Assembly: GCF_030867145.1 (NCBI RefSeq)
Contig: NC_134415.1
Coordinates: forward strand, 17,524,417 to 17,588,416
Source of the DNA: Opisthocomus hoazin
Taxonomy: Eukaryota > Chordata > Aves > Opisthocomiformes > Opisthocomidae
Length of the DNA: 64,000 nucleotides
Direction of reading: 5' to 3'
Under the pieces are notes generated by a model. That model was not told where the DNA came from. It did no database searches and worked only from the letters and a program-made list of their open reading frames with translations. Both the position numbers and the translations under genes were made by a program. Position 1 is the first letter of the stretch, and every line of letters begins with the position of its first letter. Shown one piece after another: positions 34,723 through 48,000 of this stretch.

Positions 34723-37700
34723 ATGACAGCAAAGGACGGGCCCCAAGATAGGTAAATGCCGGGCTCTGGTGTAGGTGTGGGGGCACATCCAGGGTACCAG
34801 GAGGTCAGGGAGGATGGGGGACCCAGAGTCTGGGGGACCCCCTCTCCTGCATGTTTTCTGGAGCTGAGCTGTCCCTTCCCCGAGATGCTCTCTCCGTCAG
34901 CTTTTCCACAGCAAACAGGCTGTAAACAGCCCCTGGTGCTGGGACACGCCTGGGGAGCCCAGCTCCCTCCCAGCTCTGGCAACGGCCACGGTGCATCTGG
35001 GTGCCACATGCCGAGGAGCAGCCAGCCTTCCCCCCGCCATCATACCCTCCTGGGGAGGGCCTCCCACCGCCCCTCGGCAGCGCCTCGTCTCCTCTGGCAG
35101 CCCAGGCCAGCAGGGGCTGTGGGGCAGGGGCAGGGACAGGGACAGGGCAATAAACTTCGTCCTCCCTCCTCCTCCTGGTGCCTCTGGCCACGGGGTCGGG
35201 GACAGTCGGAAGCGATGCCTGTCCTCTGCCCTGCCCAGAGTCCTGCTCCAAATCACTCTGTCCCTTCCACAGGTACAAGGCTGTCTGGCTCATCTTCTTC
35301 ATCCTTGGCCTGGGAACGCTGCTGCCATGGAATTTCTTCATGACTGCCAGGGAGGTGAGGGCTTCCCTCCCACTGCTGCCCATGACACTGCTCGTCCCTT
35401 GTCACCTCTAGGCATGGCAGCACGGCACAGCATAGAGCCCCCGCATTTGCATGCATGAGACAGAAGCGTGGGTGACCTGGGTGGGACAAGTGGCACTGAG
35501 GTGGCAGGAGGAGCCCTGGGCTGGGCATGGGGCTGTAGGGGGGACAAGGGTGGCCTGAGTGTGCTGAGAGGGGGCCTCGCAGCACCTCAGCCCCACCAGG
35601 CTCCTTCCCTCGTAGTATTTCATCCACCGCCTCGCAGACCCGGAGACGAGCCGCCTCTGGAACGAGACCAGTGGGGCTGCCTTGCCCATCTCCTACCTGC
35701 AGTCCATGTTTGACAACTTCATGACTCTGTGCGCCATGGTGCCCCTCCTCATCTTCACCTGCCTCAACTCCTTCATCCACCAGCGGTGAGCCTTGCCCCA
35801 TCCTTGCTCTGCCAGCCCCCATGGGGCCACCCAGCCCTGGCCCGTCCTCCTGCCCCAGCACTGAGCCAAGCCACAGCCCATTCAGTCAAGTCAAAGGCCA
35901 AACACCGGTCTACTGTGCTGGGGCTTGGCTGGGATTCCCACGGGAGGGCTTCACCCCAGGTTCACAGGCTTTTGAGGGGTGGGTTTTCCTCACCGAGACC
36001 CTCTCTTGCAGGATTCCCCAGCAGATCCGCATATTGGGCAGCCTGGTGGCCATCGGGCTGGTGTTCTTAGTCACCGCCATCATGGTGAAGGTCGACATGG
36101 AGCCTCTTCCCTTCTTCATCTTTACCATGATCAGCATTGTCTTCATCAACTGTGCGTGAGGCAGCAGGGGGAAGGAAAGGGGCACAGCCCCATGGCTAGG
36201 ACTGATCTCCGTGGGAGAAGAGCATTAGGCTCACTGCGGGAGAGCCAAGGAGGAGGGAGACCTGCCTTGCCTCGCAGGGCAGGGTCCTTGGCTCCCTGCA
36301 AAGGTGCAGTCTATCTTTGCTTGTGGTTTCTCATTTCTGCTTGTCTTTCCCCTTCGCAGCCTTCGGCGCCATCCTCCAGAGCAGCCTCTTTGGGCTGGCA
36401 GGGCTCCTGCCTGCCAGCTACACAGCTCCCATCATGAGTGGGCAGGGCTTGGCCGGCACCTTTGCCGCTTTGGCGATGATCTTCAGTATTGCCAGTGAGT
36501 AATCCCTGCCCTGCAGCTGACAGAGCCTTCCCAGAGCACTGCTGTCAACAAGATCTGCTGGGATTACACTGCAGGGTTGGGTGGGAGATGGCAGCAGGGC
36601 CTTGCTCCTCTCAGCCCTCGTCATCTTCTTCCTTTTTGCCCCCATCTCCTCCCTCCCTGTGCTCCCAGTTGGCGCCCAGCAACCTGAGAGCTTCATTGGT
36701 TACTTCACCACCGCCTGTGTGGCGATCGTGCTGGCAATCATCTCCTACATCGTTCTGCCTCGCATGGTGAGACTTTGTTGTCCTGGTGGGGCAAGGTCTG
36801 GGAACACGGGACCTTCACGCATCACAGCACAAAGGCCACGGCCCACTAGCACCCCAGCCTTGGCTCCTACCAGCCTCCACCTCCTGGGTCAGGGCAAGCT
36901 CTCCCCTGTCCCGAGGGAGCTCTCTGGGGTACTTCCCACCCCAGATAACCCAGTATCCTTGGGGTACTGTGGAAGTGAGCCCCTGGGTGAGCAGGAAAGC
37001 ATAAGTATTAGACGTAAGCGGAAGGATACTTTGCCGATATTGCATTTGCCCGTATTTCCCATATCTGCTGTTACCCCACAGCCTTCATTCCTCATGTACG
37101 AATGAGTTCTCCATGGCTGTCTCTGCAGGATTTCTTCCGATACTACTCCATGAAGGACAAGACAGAGTACCATGTGTACAATGCAGAGCTGGAGACCAAA
37201 AGAGACCTGATTAAGAAAGGTGAGGGGCTGAGGGGAGGAAGAGGAAGAAAAAAGAAGAAGAGCTGAGAGGAAGGATGAGACAGAAGGACTAAATCAGGTG
37301 ACAACTTTCAGGGGTCTGCCATGTCCTACTTGTGTCTCTCCCTGCAGATGAGCCCAATGGGATGGAGCAGAATAACTCAAAGATCATCCCTGTCCGCAAC
37401 CCTGACAAGAAGCCCTCGGTCGTCGCTATTTTTAAGAAGGTCTGTGAGTTCCCAGCAACCCCTGCCGTGCCCCTCATGTCAGGGGATGGGCACAGGTGTG
37501 GGAGAGCACGGGGAGAGGAGACCAGCCCTGCACTGGTCTCTTCCCTTGTACTTGGTACCAGCCTTTCTTTCATCTGCCTAGCTCTGGGTCATGGCTGTGT
37601 CTGTCTGCTTCGTCTTCACTGTCACCATCGGCGTCTTTCCTTCCATCACAGCTAAGGTGTCCACTGTCCTCGGAGAGGGAAACACATGGGGTAAGTGTGG

Positions 37701-40700
37701 CCAGGGATGGGGTGGGGTAGGAGGAATCTGGGAACAAGGTAAATGGGCGGAAAGACAGTGGGGCTTGAAGTACTGTGGGTGCCTGAGGGGAAGCGGGGAC
37801 CAGTGTGCATGGTGGTTTGTATGCAGACATCGGCCTGGCTGGGAGAGCATTCCAGCCCTTAGCGGGAAACTGGGAGGACCCAGACCCGAAAGACAGCCTC
37901 CATGCAATCAGCAAGAGGGCCTGGGGCACCCTGGGCTCATCAGTGACATTCTCCCCATTCTGCAGGTCTCTACTTCATCCCTGTCTCCTGCTTCCTTCTC
38001 TTTAATGTCTTTGACTGGACAGGACGGAGTCTCACCGCCCTCTTCACATGGGTAAGCATGGGGCAGGAGCAAATGCCCAGGCACTCCTCATCCTCAGGCC
38101 CCTCAGCCATGGCTGTCACTGGGGCTGCCATCCATAGCTTGGAGGAAGGAGGCGCAGAGCTGACTGGCGTTAAATCCTAAGCAGAGACTTATGGGTCAGA
38201 GCCGAGAACCACAGTGTTGTCCCGTCCTCCTCCCACCCGTCTCTCAGCATGGCTTGGATGAAGCTGCCTCCTCCATTTCACCCTCTTTGTAAACAAACCT
38301 TCACTCCAGCTATGCAAACAGCCAGGCAGGACGGCGGCAGGGAAAGAGGGTGAACGACAGGGCAGCCCAAAATAAAACCCCTGGCCTCCGCACGGACACA
38401 GCTGCTTTCAAGAGCCTTGTCCTGGGAGCAGGGCAGAGCCACGCCACGTGGGTCACACAGCTGTCCTGCCCCGTCCCCTTGCTCTCATCATCTGCCCTGC
38501 CTGGCTCGGAGCTGCTGGGGCTGAGTGGTGGGAGCTGTGATGGCGGTGGGCGAGCAAGGGGGCTGTCGCCTCTGTCTGTGCCTCTTCCTGCCCCTTCACC
38601 CACCCCCCAAGTGCCGTTTCCCCCTGCATTGTTCAGGCTGCTTGTTTAGAGAGGCTCCTCAGCACCGCACGCCGTGGGGTCTGTCCGGGGCTGGCTTCCC
38701 CACGGCCTGGAGCTGCTTCTCCCTGGCCACCACTGCTGGCTGCCCTCGGCCTTGGCCACCAGCCGCGTTGCCTGGTGTCCAGGCCACAGCCTCCGTGGTG
38801 GGATGACCCAGCAGGAGACGTTTCCAAAACAAGGCTGTGTGGAAAGTCTGACTGCGTGCGGTTTGGGACGCATTTCCCTGGCTGGGGCCCCGCTCGCTCC
38901 TTCTCTCCTCCTCGGGCGGGAGAGGCTGCTGCTCTCGCCGGTTTGCCCACGGACGCGGCGGCTGGTCGTGACCTCAGCTTCCCCTCCCGCTCACGGGGAG
39001 CTCCCGGGGCAGACGTGGGGCTCTCCGGACCCCAGCCCTGTCACCTGTGACCCTGGCATCCCGTGGAGGGGACCCCGACGGAGCCAGGCACGTCTCGCAC
39101 CAGGGGCTGCTTTGGTCCCAGCTGCAGGGAACATGGGGCCACGGTGCCGCCTTCCCTGTCCCAGCCTCATGCGTGCAGGGGCTCTGTTAGGATGCGAGGA
39201 GACTTTAATTCGTCCCGTGCCTTTCCCGGCGCTGTCTGACACAGCCCCAGCGTAATCCCTTTCCCAGATGGCTGGACCTCGCCCCGCTCGGCTGGGGGAT
39301 GGCGTGGGAGGCTGAAGAGCTGGTTAAAGCCCAGCTTGCAGGCCCCGAGGTGCCAGAGGGGATTTGCCTCAGCCAGCCTTGTCCTGCGCGGTGGTTCGCT
39401 GCCGGAGGAGATCGCGTGAGCGTGCACGAGGCTCTCCTGCCTGCCTCTCTGGTGCTTGCGGCAAGGGCTTAGCAGTCGCTCGCAAGCCCAGCTCGGTATT
39501 TCGGCTGTAGTGCTGCTGCTCTCCAGGTCGGCTGGGACAGGGCTTCAGGGCAGTAGTCAGACCGAGCAGGACCTCCTCACCACAGCAAGCGGCGGCGCTG
39601 AGATTTGTTGCAGCCAAGGAAGCCTCTCAGCAACCTTGCCCGATCTGTGGCTCCTCAGCAGCCCCGGTGCAGTAGGGACAGCCTCTGTAGCCCCTGCCAC
39701 CATGCCATGGGATGGGGAGTGCCCACTGCTCGGCTGCTCAGTGACCTGTGTTTTCCTTCCAGCCCGGGAAGGACAGCTGCCTCCTGCCAGTGATGGTGGC
39801 CCTCCGTGTCATCTTCATCCCCCTTTTCATGCTGTGCAACGTGCAGCCCCGTGACTACCTGCCTCTCGTATTCTCTCACGACGCCTGGTACATCACCTTC
39901 ATGATCTTCTTCTCCATCTCCAACGGCTACCTGGCCAGCCTTTGCATGTGCTTCGGGCCCAAGTGAGTGAGAGCTGGGGATGGGGGAAGGGTTGGTTACA
40001 CCCGCAGATGCCAGCCCTGACACGACTGGAGTCTGCCCCTGCCCAGCTCTGGCGTTTGGAGAGGGGGATGGAGAGCGGGATGGCCACACTGCCTCCGGGA
40101 AGACAACCGCAGTGTGCCATCTCCCAGCCTCGTGCCTCCGCATCCCAGAGGCGAGGAGGCTATTGTTTGGGCTCTCCATTTCCCCCACCTGCCCCGCTGG
40201 GGAAGGGGCTGGCCGCAGCGGGGATTGGGAGGGGAGCGAAGCGTGGTGCAGCACCCGCAGCAGGGCGAGCAGCCTTGCCCAGCGCAGGAGCACGGGCAGG
40301 ACAAGGAGCCCAGCTGGAGCTCAGCCAGGCGGGCTGCCGTGCAGGGGGCAGGACTCGGGGAGGGGTGTCCCTGGCGCCGGGAGCTTCAGGGCAGCCTGCC
40401 TGAGGCACCTTCTCTTTCTCCACGAGCCCGTCATATGGAGGCAGGCTCTTGGAGCCAAGGTGGATTTGCTCTTGACGTTCCTCTGCTGCAGAGGAGCACA
40501 GCTCCTGGCTCCTCTGTGGCCTCCTCCCATCCCTGCATTGAACTCACAGCAGGGCATGGGGCACGCATCCCCGAGGACGGGTCTGACCCCTGTTTCTGTC
40601 CTAGGAAAGTGCTTGCCCACGAAGCGGAGACGGCTGGAGCCGTCATGGCGTTTTTCCTGTCGCTGGGCTTGGCCCTAGGAGCTGCCGTCTCCTTCCTGTT

Positions 40701-40716
40701 CCGAATTCTCATCTAG
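34723..40716 (+). CDS. SLC29A1: Equilibrative nucleoside transporter 1 (ENT1)
   Basis: Plasma-membrane facilitative carrier of purine and pyrimidine nucleosides, a multi-pass protein with 11 helices in the family. Twelve coding exons: 34723-34751, 35273-35354, 35616-35785, 36012-36151, 36360-36494, 36669-36766, 37129-37219, 37348-37439, 37582-37690, 37966-38051, 39763-39962, 40605-40716. Total 1344 nt, 447 residues, all AG/GT and in phase; human ENT1 has 456. The start follows the pattern Met-Thr-Ala and aligns with human (QDRYKAVWLIFF), preceded by an exon acceptor at 34668. Family residues visible: the Met33 equivalent in NFFMT, the SYTAPIMSGQGLAG helix, the Phe and Asn of IPVSCFLLFNVFDW (human F334/N338), and the C-terminal GYLASLCMCFGPKK block. 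A glycosylation sequon NET lies in the first extracellular loop. The match is clearly to ENT1 rather than ENT2. Intron 10 (38052-39762) is the longest and holds no other gene I can see. Confidence 0.96.
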
Positions 40717-41560
40717 CAGAGGCACCCGGAGGGTGCAGGGACACCGAGAGACACCTCCGCATCCTCCCCCGAGGCCCTGGCCACCTCGGTGCCATGGGGA
40801 GAGGACACCTCACGCCTGCCCCTGCCACACCGCGCTGCCACGGCAGGCGTTACGCCCAGGGACAGTTCCACTCCTGCAGGGCTGGCCCGGCTCCCGCCAC
40901 GCTCGGCTGTGCGACGCCTTCAGGCCCGCGTGCCTTCTCCTTCCCCATGCTGTGTGTGTGTGCGCAAGACCCCTGGGATCTCGCCGAGGTCCGGCCGCCT
41001 CCCACCCTGCCGCCATTTATTCCCCCAGCTCCAGGCCGAAAGCCATTCTCAGCCGCCTCCTCTCCGGTGGAGCTGGAGGCCGGCATCCAGTGTTACTGCC
41101 TCCCTTGCCCTTGTGCCCAGCGGGGCTTGCTCTCCTCTTCCTCCTCTCCTCTGCTTCCCGGGAGCCTGGAAGCGTCCCACACCTCTGCTGGGGAGACTCG
41201 TGAGCAGGCAGCAAAGCCCCCGCCATCCCTGCTCGCTGCCAGGCGCGCAGCCCTGCCCAGCACACCCCCGGGACGCCGGCTCCCCTCTCCCACCCACACC
41301 AACAGCCAGGCTGAGGAAGAACGGGGCGGGGGGGAGGTCTGGTGATTTTTCCAGGGTGTTTTGGGTGATTTTTCCCGTTTTCTTTCTGCCTGCCGGTGGT
41401 GTGACAGGAGGCCCCACGGCGGGCTGCCAGAGGAGAGGAGGCACCCCCCTTCCCCCGCTGCCTGTGCTGCAGGGAGAGGCCCCTCCCGTGCCCTCCCAGC
41501 CCCTTGTCTGTGTACATGTGCCTGTACAGTGGCCGTTTTCTATTAAAAAAAAAAAAAGAC
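40717..41560 (+). other. SLC29A1: SLC29A1 3' UTR with poly(A) signal
   Basis: GC-rich untranslated sequence ending in ATTAAA at 41542-41547, which merges into an A-run of about 13. Only about 320 bp separate this signal from the TATA box of the HSP90AB1 locus, the tight spacing usual for this gene pair. Confidence 0.7.
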
Positions 41561-41574
41561 CAAAAATCCCCTTC

Positions 41575-41950
41575 GCGTGTGTCTCCGCCACCCGGCTGAG
41601 GGGGCGGCCCGCTGGGAAGCGGCGCCGGTCGCTCCGCGGCGCCGAGGCCGCGCTCCCGCCGCCGCCATTAAACGGCGCCGCTTGTCCGCGCCGCTCCGCC
41701 GGGACCCCCGGGCGGGACCGGCAGCGGGGCCGGGCCGCACCGCGCCCGGCGGGGCAGCCGGAGGCGGCGGGGCGGGGAGCAGCGTCCGTGAGGGCGGCGG
41801 GGCCGGGAAGCGGCGGCGGGAAGCAGGGCCGCTTTACGGCGGAAGGAGACGGAGAGCGGCGCGTCGCCCCCGTGCCTATAAAAGGCGGCCGGGGAGGGCA
41901 CTGCCTCAGTTACCGGTCCCTCTGTTACCAGGCGATCGTGCTCGACATGG
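41575..41950 (+). promoter_or_regulatory. Former HSP90AB1 promoter: CpG island with TATA box
   Basis: CpG-dense from 41575. TATAAAA sits at 41877-41883 in 'gcctataaaaggcggccggg', about 30 bp ahead of a likely start site. A donor follows at 41949 (gacatg/gtgagg), fitting the non-coding first exon of HSP90AB1 genes. I did not find a convincing heat-shock element (three alternating GAA/TTC blocks). Confidence 0.6.
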
Positions 41951-42039
41951 TGAGGGTCGTGCACTGGGGTGGGGGGGGCACCCCTCCACCCCCACCCCCC
42001 CGGCCATTGCCCCAGCGCTGACGGCCTGTGCCTGGGCGG

Positions 42040-45000
42040 GAGGGCGCGGAAGCCTTCGCCCAGCTCATGTCCTTCATCATCGACGCCTTCTGCTCCCAAC
42101 AAGGAGATCTCCCTGTGGGAGCTCATCTCCGACATGAGCCCGGGGGTCTGCGGGGGAGGCCACTGTACCACTGGGGGTGCCTGGGGAGAGGCCGGTGCCT
42201 GGGCGGCCTGCGAGGCTTGTGCCGGGGGAGGGAGGCCGTGCCGAGCATCACCATCTCCCCTGGGTGCTGGGCGAGGTCCCTACGAGAGCCTGGCTGACCC
42301 CTCGAAGCTCAGCAGCGGCAAGGACCTCAGGACTGACACAGTTCCCAACCCCTGGGACCACGCTCTGACCCTGGCAGACACTGGCACTGGGATGACAGAA
42401 GCGGACCTCGTCAACAGCCTGGGCACTGCTGCCAAATCTGGTACCGACGCCTCTGCGGAAGCCCTGCGGGAGCGGTGCCCTTGGCAGCATGGCTTCCCGA
42501 GGGGACCTGGGGTACAACCCCAGCCCTGCTGCCTCTTCTGCTGTCTGAGCTGCTGGCCTACCCAAGCGTGCTTCCCCACCTTCCCAGCGGCAGGGAGGAG
42601 CTGAGGGTAGGGCTGGCTGCCTGTTGGCGCTTACCTCTTCTTCTCTTCACGCTGACCCAGTTCTTTGCTGCCGTGAATCAGTTGCACACATCTCCCATCT
42701 CTTCAGGGGTCTATCAGTCTTTCTCCGCTTTCACAGGCTGGTGCAGACATCTCTATGATGCGGCAGTTTGGTGTGGGTTCCTATTCTGCCTGTCTAGTGG
42801 CTGAGAAGGCGGCTGTCATTACTAAACACGACGATGATGAGCAGTATGCTTGGGAGTCGTCAGCTGGGGGCTCCTTCACTGTCCGGACTGACCATGGTAC
42901 ATGTTGTACAAAACCAAGTGATACCTGTAAATGTAAAATTTCCACTTACTAGGGTGATTGTAATTAGATTCTTGCTGTTTTGAGAAGACAGGAAAGCTCT
43001 AAGATAAAAAGGCTCCTAAATAACACTACTAAGACAGAATTGACTTGCTGTTTGGGGGGGGGATAGGAAAGCTCTAAGATAAAGAGACTCCTAAATAATG
43101 TTATTTGGACAGCTCAGCCTTGGGAGGGCAGATGCACCAAGCTACAGAGATAAAGAGGCACCAAGAGGGCCACAAGACCAGAGCAAAACAACCTGGAAGG
43201 ACACGGTATACGTCACCTTAGAACTGAGTTTGCACAGAAACAAAGGTCAACCAGCGGACACTGTGATGAGGAGTATAAGCCTTCATCTTAAGACTCCCAA
43301 AGAGCATCCGAGGACACCAACAGACATGCGTGAAAGATATTAACATATGCTAATTAGTTCTTGGAAAAGTAATGAATATGCTAAGCATTTCTCAGAAATA
43401 TAATGAATATGTATACTGTGATTGTATTTAACCTGAAATGACAGGGTGTTTGGCACGCACGTTTGGAGGAGAGATCCCCCGTGTGCCTGGTGCCGCAATA
43501 AAGAATACCTGCTTCATAGTCTGCCGACTATTGAGTCTTCAATTCCGGCTTTTCACGGCATCACACGCGTACTTCTCCACTAGAAGCATTTCTTTTCCTG
43601 GTGCTCCCTAGAGCTGGCTGCGTTGTCAGTCACACTTGATAATGTTGGGGATCAAGTAGTGTTTAAGCTCGAGGAGCTGGTCCCACTTGCTCTCTGCCCT
43701 TTAACACTATGCCCTGAAACACTAACGTTTCTCTCCTTGCACCACAGGTGAGCCCATTGGATGGGGCACAAAAGAGATCATGTATTTGAAGGAGGACAAG
43801 ACAGAGGTCTGGAAGAACAGCGTGTCAAAGAGGTGGTGAAGAAGCACTCCCAGTTCATTGGGTACCCCATCACGCTCTGTGTACGTAAGGGAAAGACTGT
43901 GGGGACCCCCTGGAAGGCCGGAGGCAGGGTTGGGTGGTGTTGGGAGCAGGAGCCTGGAGAAGGGCAGAATATGGGCTATTCAACTCCCTTCCATAGCTCC
44001 TGGCTGCTGGGTATGGAGCAGTGGTGCTCCCAGCTTCTGTGGCCAGAGGTGATTTGAGGCTGGAGTCTTGTTGGAGGTTAAGGTTGTGGGTATCCAGCCA
44101 TGCTTCTGTGCAGCTGGAGGTCATCTAAACCAGCCACGGAGGGAGGAGGGTTTCCTGCCCCTTGTCACACCTACTCAGCCACAGCTTTTGGTTGCATGAG
44201 CTGTGGAGGGACTCTTGAGGGCTGGTTTCAAGAGAAGCCCTGGTTCCAGGTGTTGCATGTGTTGGGCCTTGTGTTACATCAGGAGGATGCCCACTTCTCT
44301 CATCTGGGGGCAAAAGGATTTCTGGTAGCAGTTGCTTGAGGCTACACTTGGGCTCATGGCCCTGACTCTTGCTTGTCCCTTTCTCCACAGCTAGAGAAGG
44401 AATGTGAGAAAGAGATCAGTGATGATGAGGCAGAGGAGGAGAAAAGCAAGAAGGAAGAGGAAGAGTCAGAATCCAAAGACGAGGAGAAACCCAAAAATCG
44501 AGAATGTGGGTTCTGAGGAGGTGGAGAGAGGCAAAGGCAGGAAGAAAAAGACAAAAAAAAATCAAGGAGAAATATATTGACCAGGAGGAGCTGAACAAGA
44601 CCAAGCCTATTTGGACCCACAACCCTGACAACAGCACCCAGGAATATGGCGAGTTGTACAAGAACCTGACAATAACTGGAAGGACCATCTGGCTGTCGAG
44701 GTGGTTGCTGGGCCACCCTCAGAGAGACAGAGGGCCCCTTCCAGGCCATGCCTAGAGCCACCACATGGTCATGCCTCAGTGGGACTGAGGGCTCCCTGGC
44801 CACTCCATGGTGTCCCAGCCTGCACTGTGACTCCTGTGCAGGTTATAGGGTTGGCAGTGCAAGCCTAGAAGCAGGACAGGAGCATGTTGGGCCTCAGAGA
44901 AGCATGGCTTCTCCATCCAGGCCTGCTGGATGCAAGAGAGCCCTGGGACACAGGGGACAGAGGGCTGAGGAGGGGGAAATGCAGGCTGCTTGGACGCTAG

Positions 45001-48000
45001 AGACCCTGCTGTGCCAGCCCCAGTTTTGAGGAATGGCCATTCAGCCTGCCCACAGCGGGTCCTGGGGGAAGGGGTAACACCATGGCAGCTGGTTTTCCTC
45101 TCTGGCTCTGCAGCTCTCTTCTGTTGAAGGGCAGATGGAATTCAGGGCCTTGCTCTTCATCCTGCGCTGTGTCCCTTTTGACCTCTTTGAGAACAATAAT
45201 AATAATAACATTAAGCTGCGAGGCATGTCTTCATCATGGACAGCAGTGATGAGCCCATCCCTGAGTACCTAAGAGCCCTCCTGCCTCAGCCTCCTGGTGC
45301 ACAGTTGGGGACCCCCCCACAACCCTGGTACTGCTCCCAGTATAAAGTGGCTGGCTGTGGCACTCGCTGGTGTGGGCGCACAGCAGTTGGTGTCCTAGCA
45401 CTTTTCCTTCTGTGATGAAGCTCAGAGCTCTTAACCTGACTCCTGGTTTTATTTCCCGTACGCAGACTTGATCTGGGGCGCTGTGGACTCAGAGGACCTG
45501 CTTCTGAACATCTCTTGTGAGGTGTTCCAGCAGAGCAAGATCCTCAAGGTGATCCCGAAAAACATGGTGGAGAAATGTTCGGAGCTCTTCTCCGAGCTGG
45601 CAGAGGACAAAGAGAGCTACAAAAAATTTTATGAGGCCTTTCCCAAGAATCTGAAGGTGAGAGCTGGGCACCCTGCATCTGGAGAAGGGAGGGCCCCATG
45701 ACCCATCTGCCTGACGAGCAGGCTGGTCCCTGTGCCCTGTCTTCTCTGCGTGGGTGTTAGGGTAGAGGGGGGGGGGTCTCGCGAGTGCCCTAAAGACCTG
45801 GCCCCTCTGGCTGCCCTAGGCCCAGGACTGAAATGGTCAGGGGGTGGGCAGAGATGGCTTTGCCTTGAGGGTGCCCAAGTGCACGCGTCCCATCCTGGAG
45901 GCTTCATGCACCTCTTCTGCCCCCAGCTGGGCGTCCATGAGGACGCGACCAACCGAAAGCGCCTTTTGGAGCTGCTGCGTTACCGCATGTCCCACTTGGG
46001 CGATGAGGTGACTTCGCTTTCAGAGTATGTGTCCCATATGAAGGAGACCCAGAACAGTATCTGCTACATTACAGGTGAGCCAGAGCTCCTCCGTGCCCTA
46101 GTGAAGTGGAGGCAGGTTACCTGCCTACCAGCCCTAACTTAAAGCAAATTTTTGCAGGTAGGTCAGCTGGGGGCTGCCTTCAGCAGGCCCTCCCTGCTGA
46201 ATCCCAGCCCATCCCTGGGGGCTGGGGAAGGATCAGTAGGCCTAGAACCCTGGCTGCAGCCAGTTTTATGCTAGGGGCTCCGAGCAGCTGGTACAGTTTG
46301 TCCTGCTGTAACCAGCTCTTACATCTTGGTGACATCTCATTTCTACACCCAGGGGAGAGTAAGGAGGAGGTTGCCAACGCGGCCTTTCTGGATCGTGTGC
46401 AGAAGCGTGGCTGTGAGGTGGTGTACATGACGGAGCCCACTGACGAGTACTGTGTGCAGAAGCTCAAGGAGTTTGATGGCAAGACCCTGGTATCGGTCAC
46501 CAAAGAAGTGCTGGAGCTGCCTGAGGATGAGGAGGAGAAAAAGAAGGTGCAGGAGAGCAAGGCCAAGTTTGAGACCCTCTGCAAATTCATGAAGGAGATC
46601 CTGGACAAGAAGGTGGAAAAGGTGAGATGGGCAAGGAGCTGAGCCTAGGGTTGTGTCCTGGGCTGGAGGGAGGAGGGCTGGGCCCTCTGTGGCACAGGCA
46701 AGGGCCCCAGCTCAATGCAGGCCTCTCATCTCCTGCAGAGGAACTGCTGAAGGAGACTGGAGGTGCCAGCATGCACCACACCATCTTGTTGTAGGCATCC
46801 AGGCGGCAGGTGAGGGGCACTGACCCAAATATGTGCATTGATGGGAGAGGGTAAGTGCGGGAAACATGCTGTGGGTACTGAAGGTGCTGGCTGAGCTGTC
46901 CAGGCTGGTCTGTGCAGCAGGCCTGGAGCTGCTTGGATGATTTCTGCTTGCTTTGGGTTGTCCCCTGGTGAACCTGGGGCAAAGACCTCAGGTATTGTGT
47001 GTGCTGTGGCTGGGCCAAGTCCAGGGCGTGTGGGAACCTTGCTCAGCTAACCCTTGGCCACGTTGGCAGGTTACTATCTCAAACCGGTTGATCTCGTCTC
47101 CCTGCTGCATCGTCACCAGCACCTACGGTTGGATGGCCAACATGGAGTGCATCATGAAGGCTCAGGTGCTGTGGGATAATTCTACCATGGGCTATATGAT
47201 GGCCAAAAAGCACTTGGAGATCAACCCTGACCGCCCAATTGTGGAAACTCTCTGCCAGAAGGCTGACACTGACAAGAATGACAAAGCTGTCAAAGACCTG
47301 GTGGTGCTACTCTTTGAAACTGCTCTGATGTCCTCTGGTTTCTCCCTGGAAGATCCCCAAACCCACTCCAACCGCATCTACAGGATGATCAAACTGGGGC
47401 TTGGTAAGTGTCCATGCAGCTTCTTGGGCCTGAAGCAGGTCCTGAAAGCAGGTTAGCTGGGCAGGCTAGCGCGCAGCTGTCTGGGACAGGGGGAGGGCAG
47501 TGAGCAAACCACATTGGTGCGATGTGTAGAACTGGCTGTGTACATAATGTGGCGCGGGGCAAGTGGAAACCTGGAACAAAGTACTCTGGGGAGGGCTTAG
47601 GGCTCTGAGTGGACTTTCCTGTCCTCCATGAGGCCAGGAGCCACCACCAGGCTGCTCAGATGACAAGCTGAGGCTTTTCAGTTCTTCATGGTGAATGTCA
47701 AAAGTCTGCCATGGGAGATGTCACCCATCTGGTGACAGCTTGTGCTGCACCCTACTTTTTTCTCCAAACTGGTGTTTTGGGCAAAATGTAAATGAAGAGG
47801 TGCTGTGGCTTGGCGTAACTACTAGGTGCTAATAGCCCTGTCCCTCAGGCTGTGAGCAGGAGCCAGTCTTTGCTGTGCAAGAGGCTGTTCCTCTGGGATT
47901 GCTTGGTGCCACGTGGAGGCCTCATCTTTCCTTTCCTCCCCTCTCTCAGGCGAGGTGACTGCAGAGGAGCCCAGTGCAGCTGTCCCTGATGAAATCCCCC

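Noticed and set aside
39655-40293. Minus-strand frame with a Leu/Arg-rich start inside SLC29A1
   Set aside because: Overlaps exon 11 of SLC29A1 and its intron in antisense; resembles nothing beyond composition.
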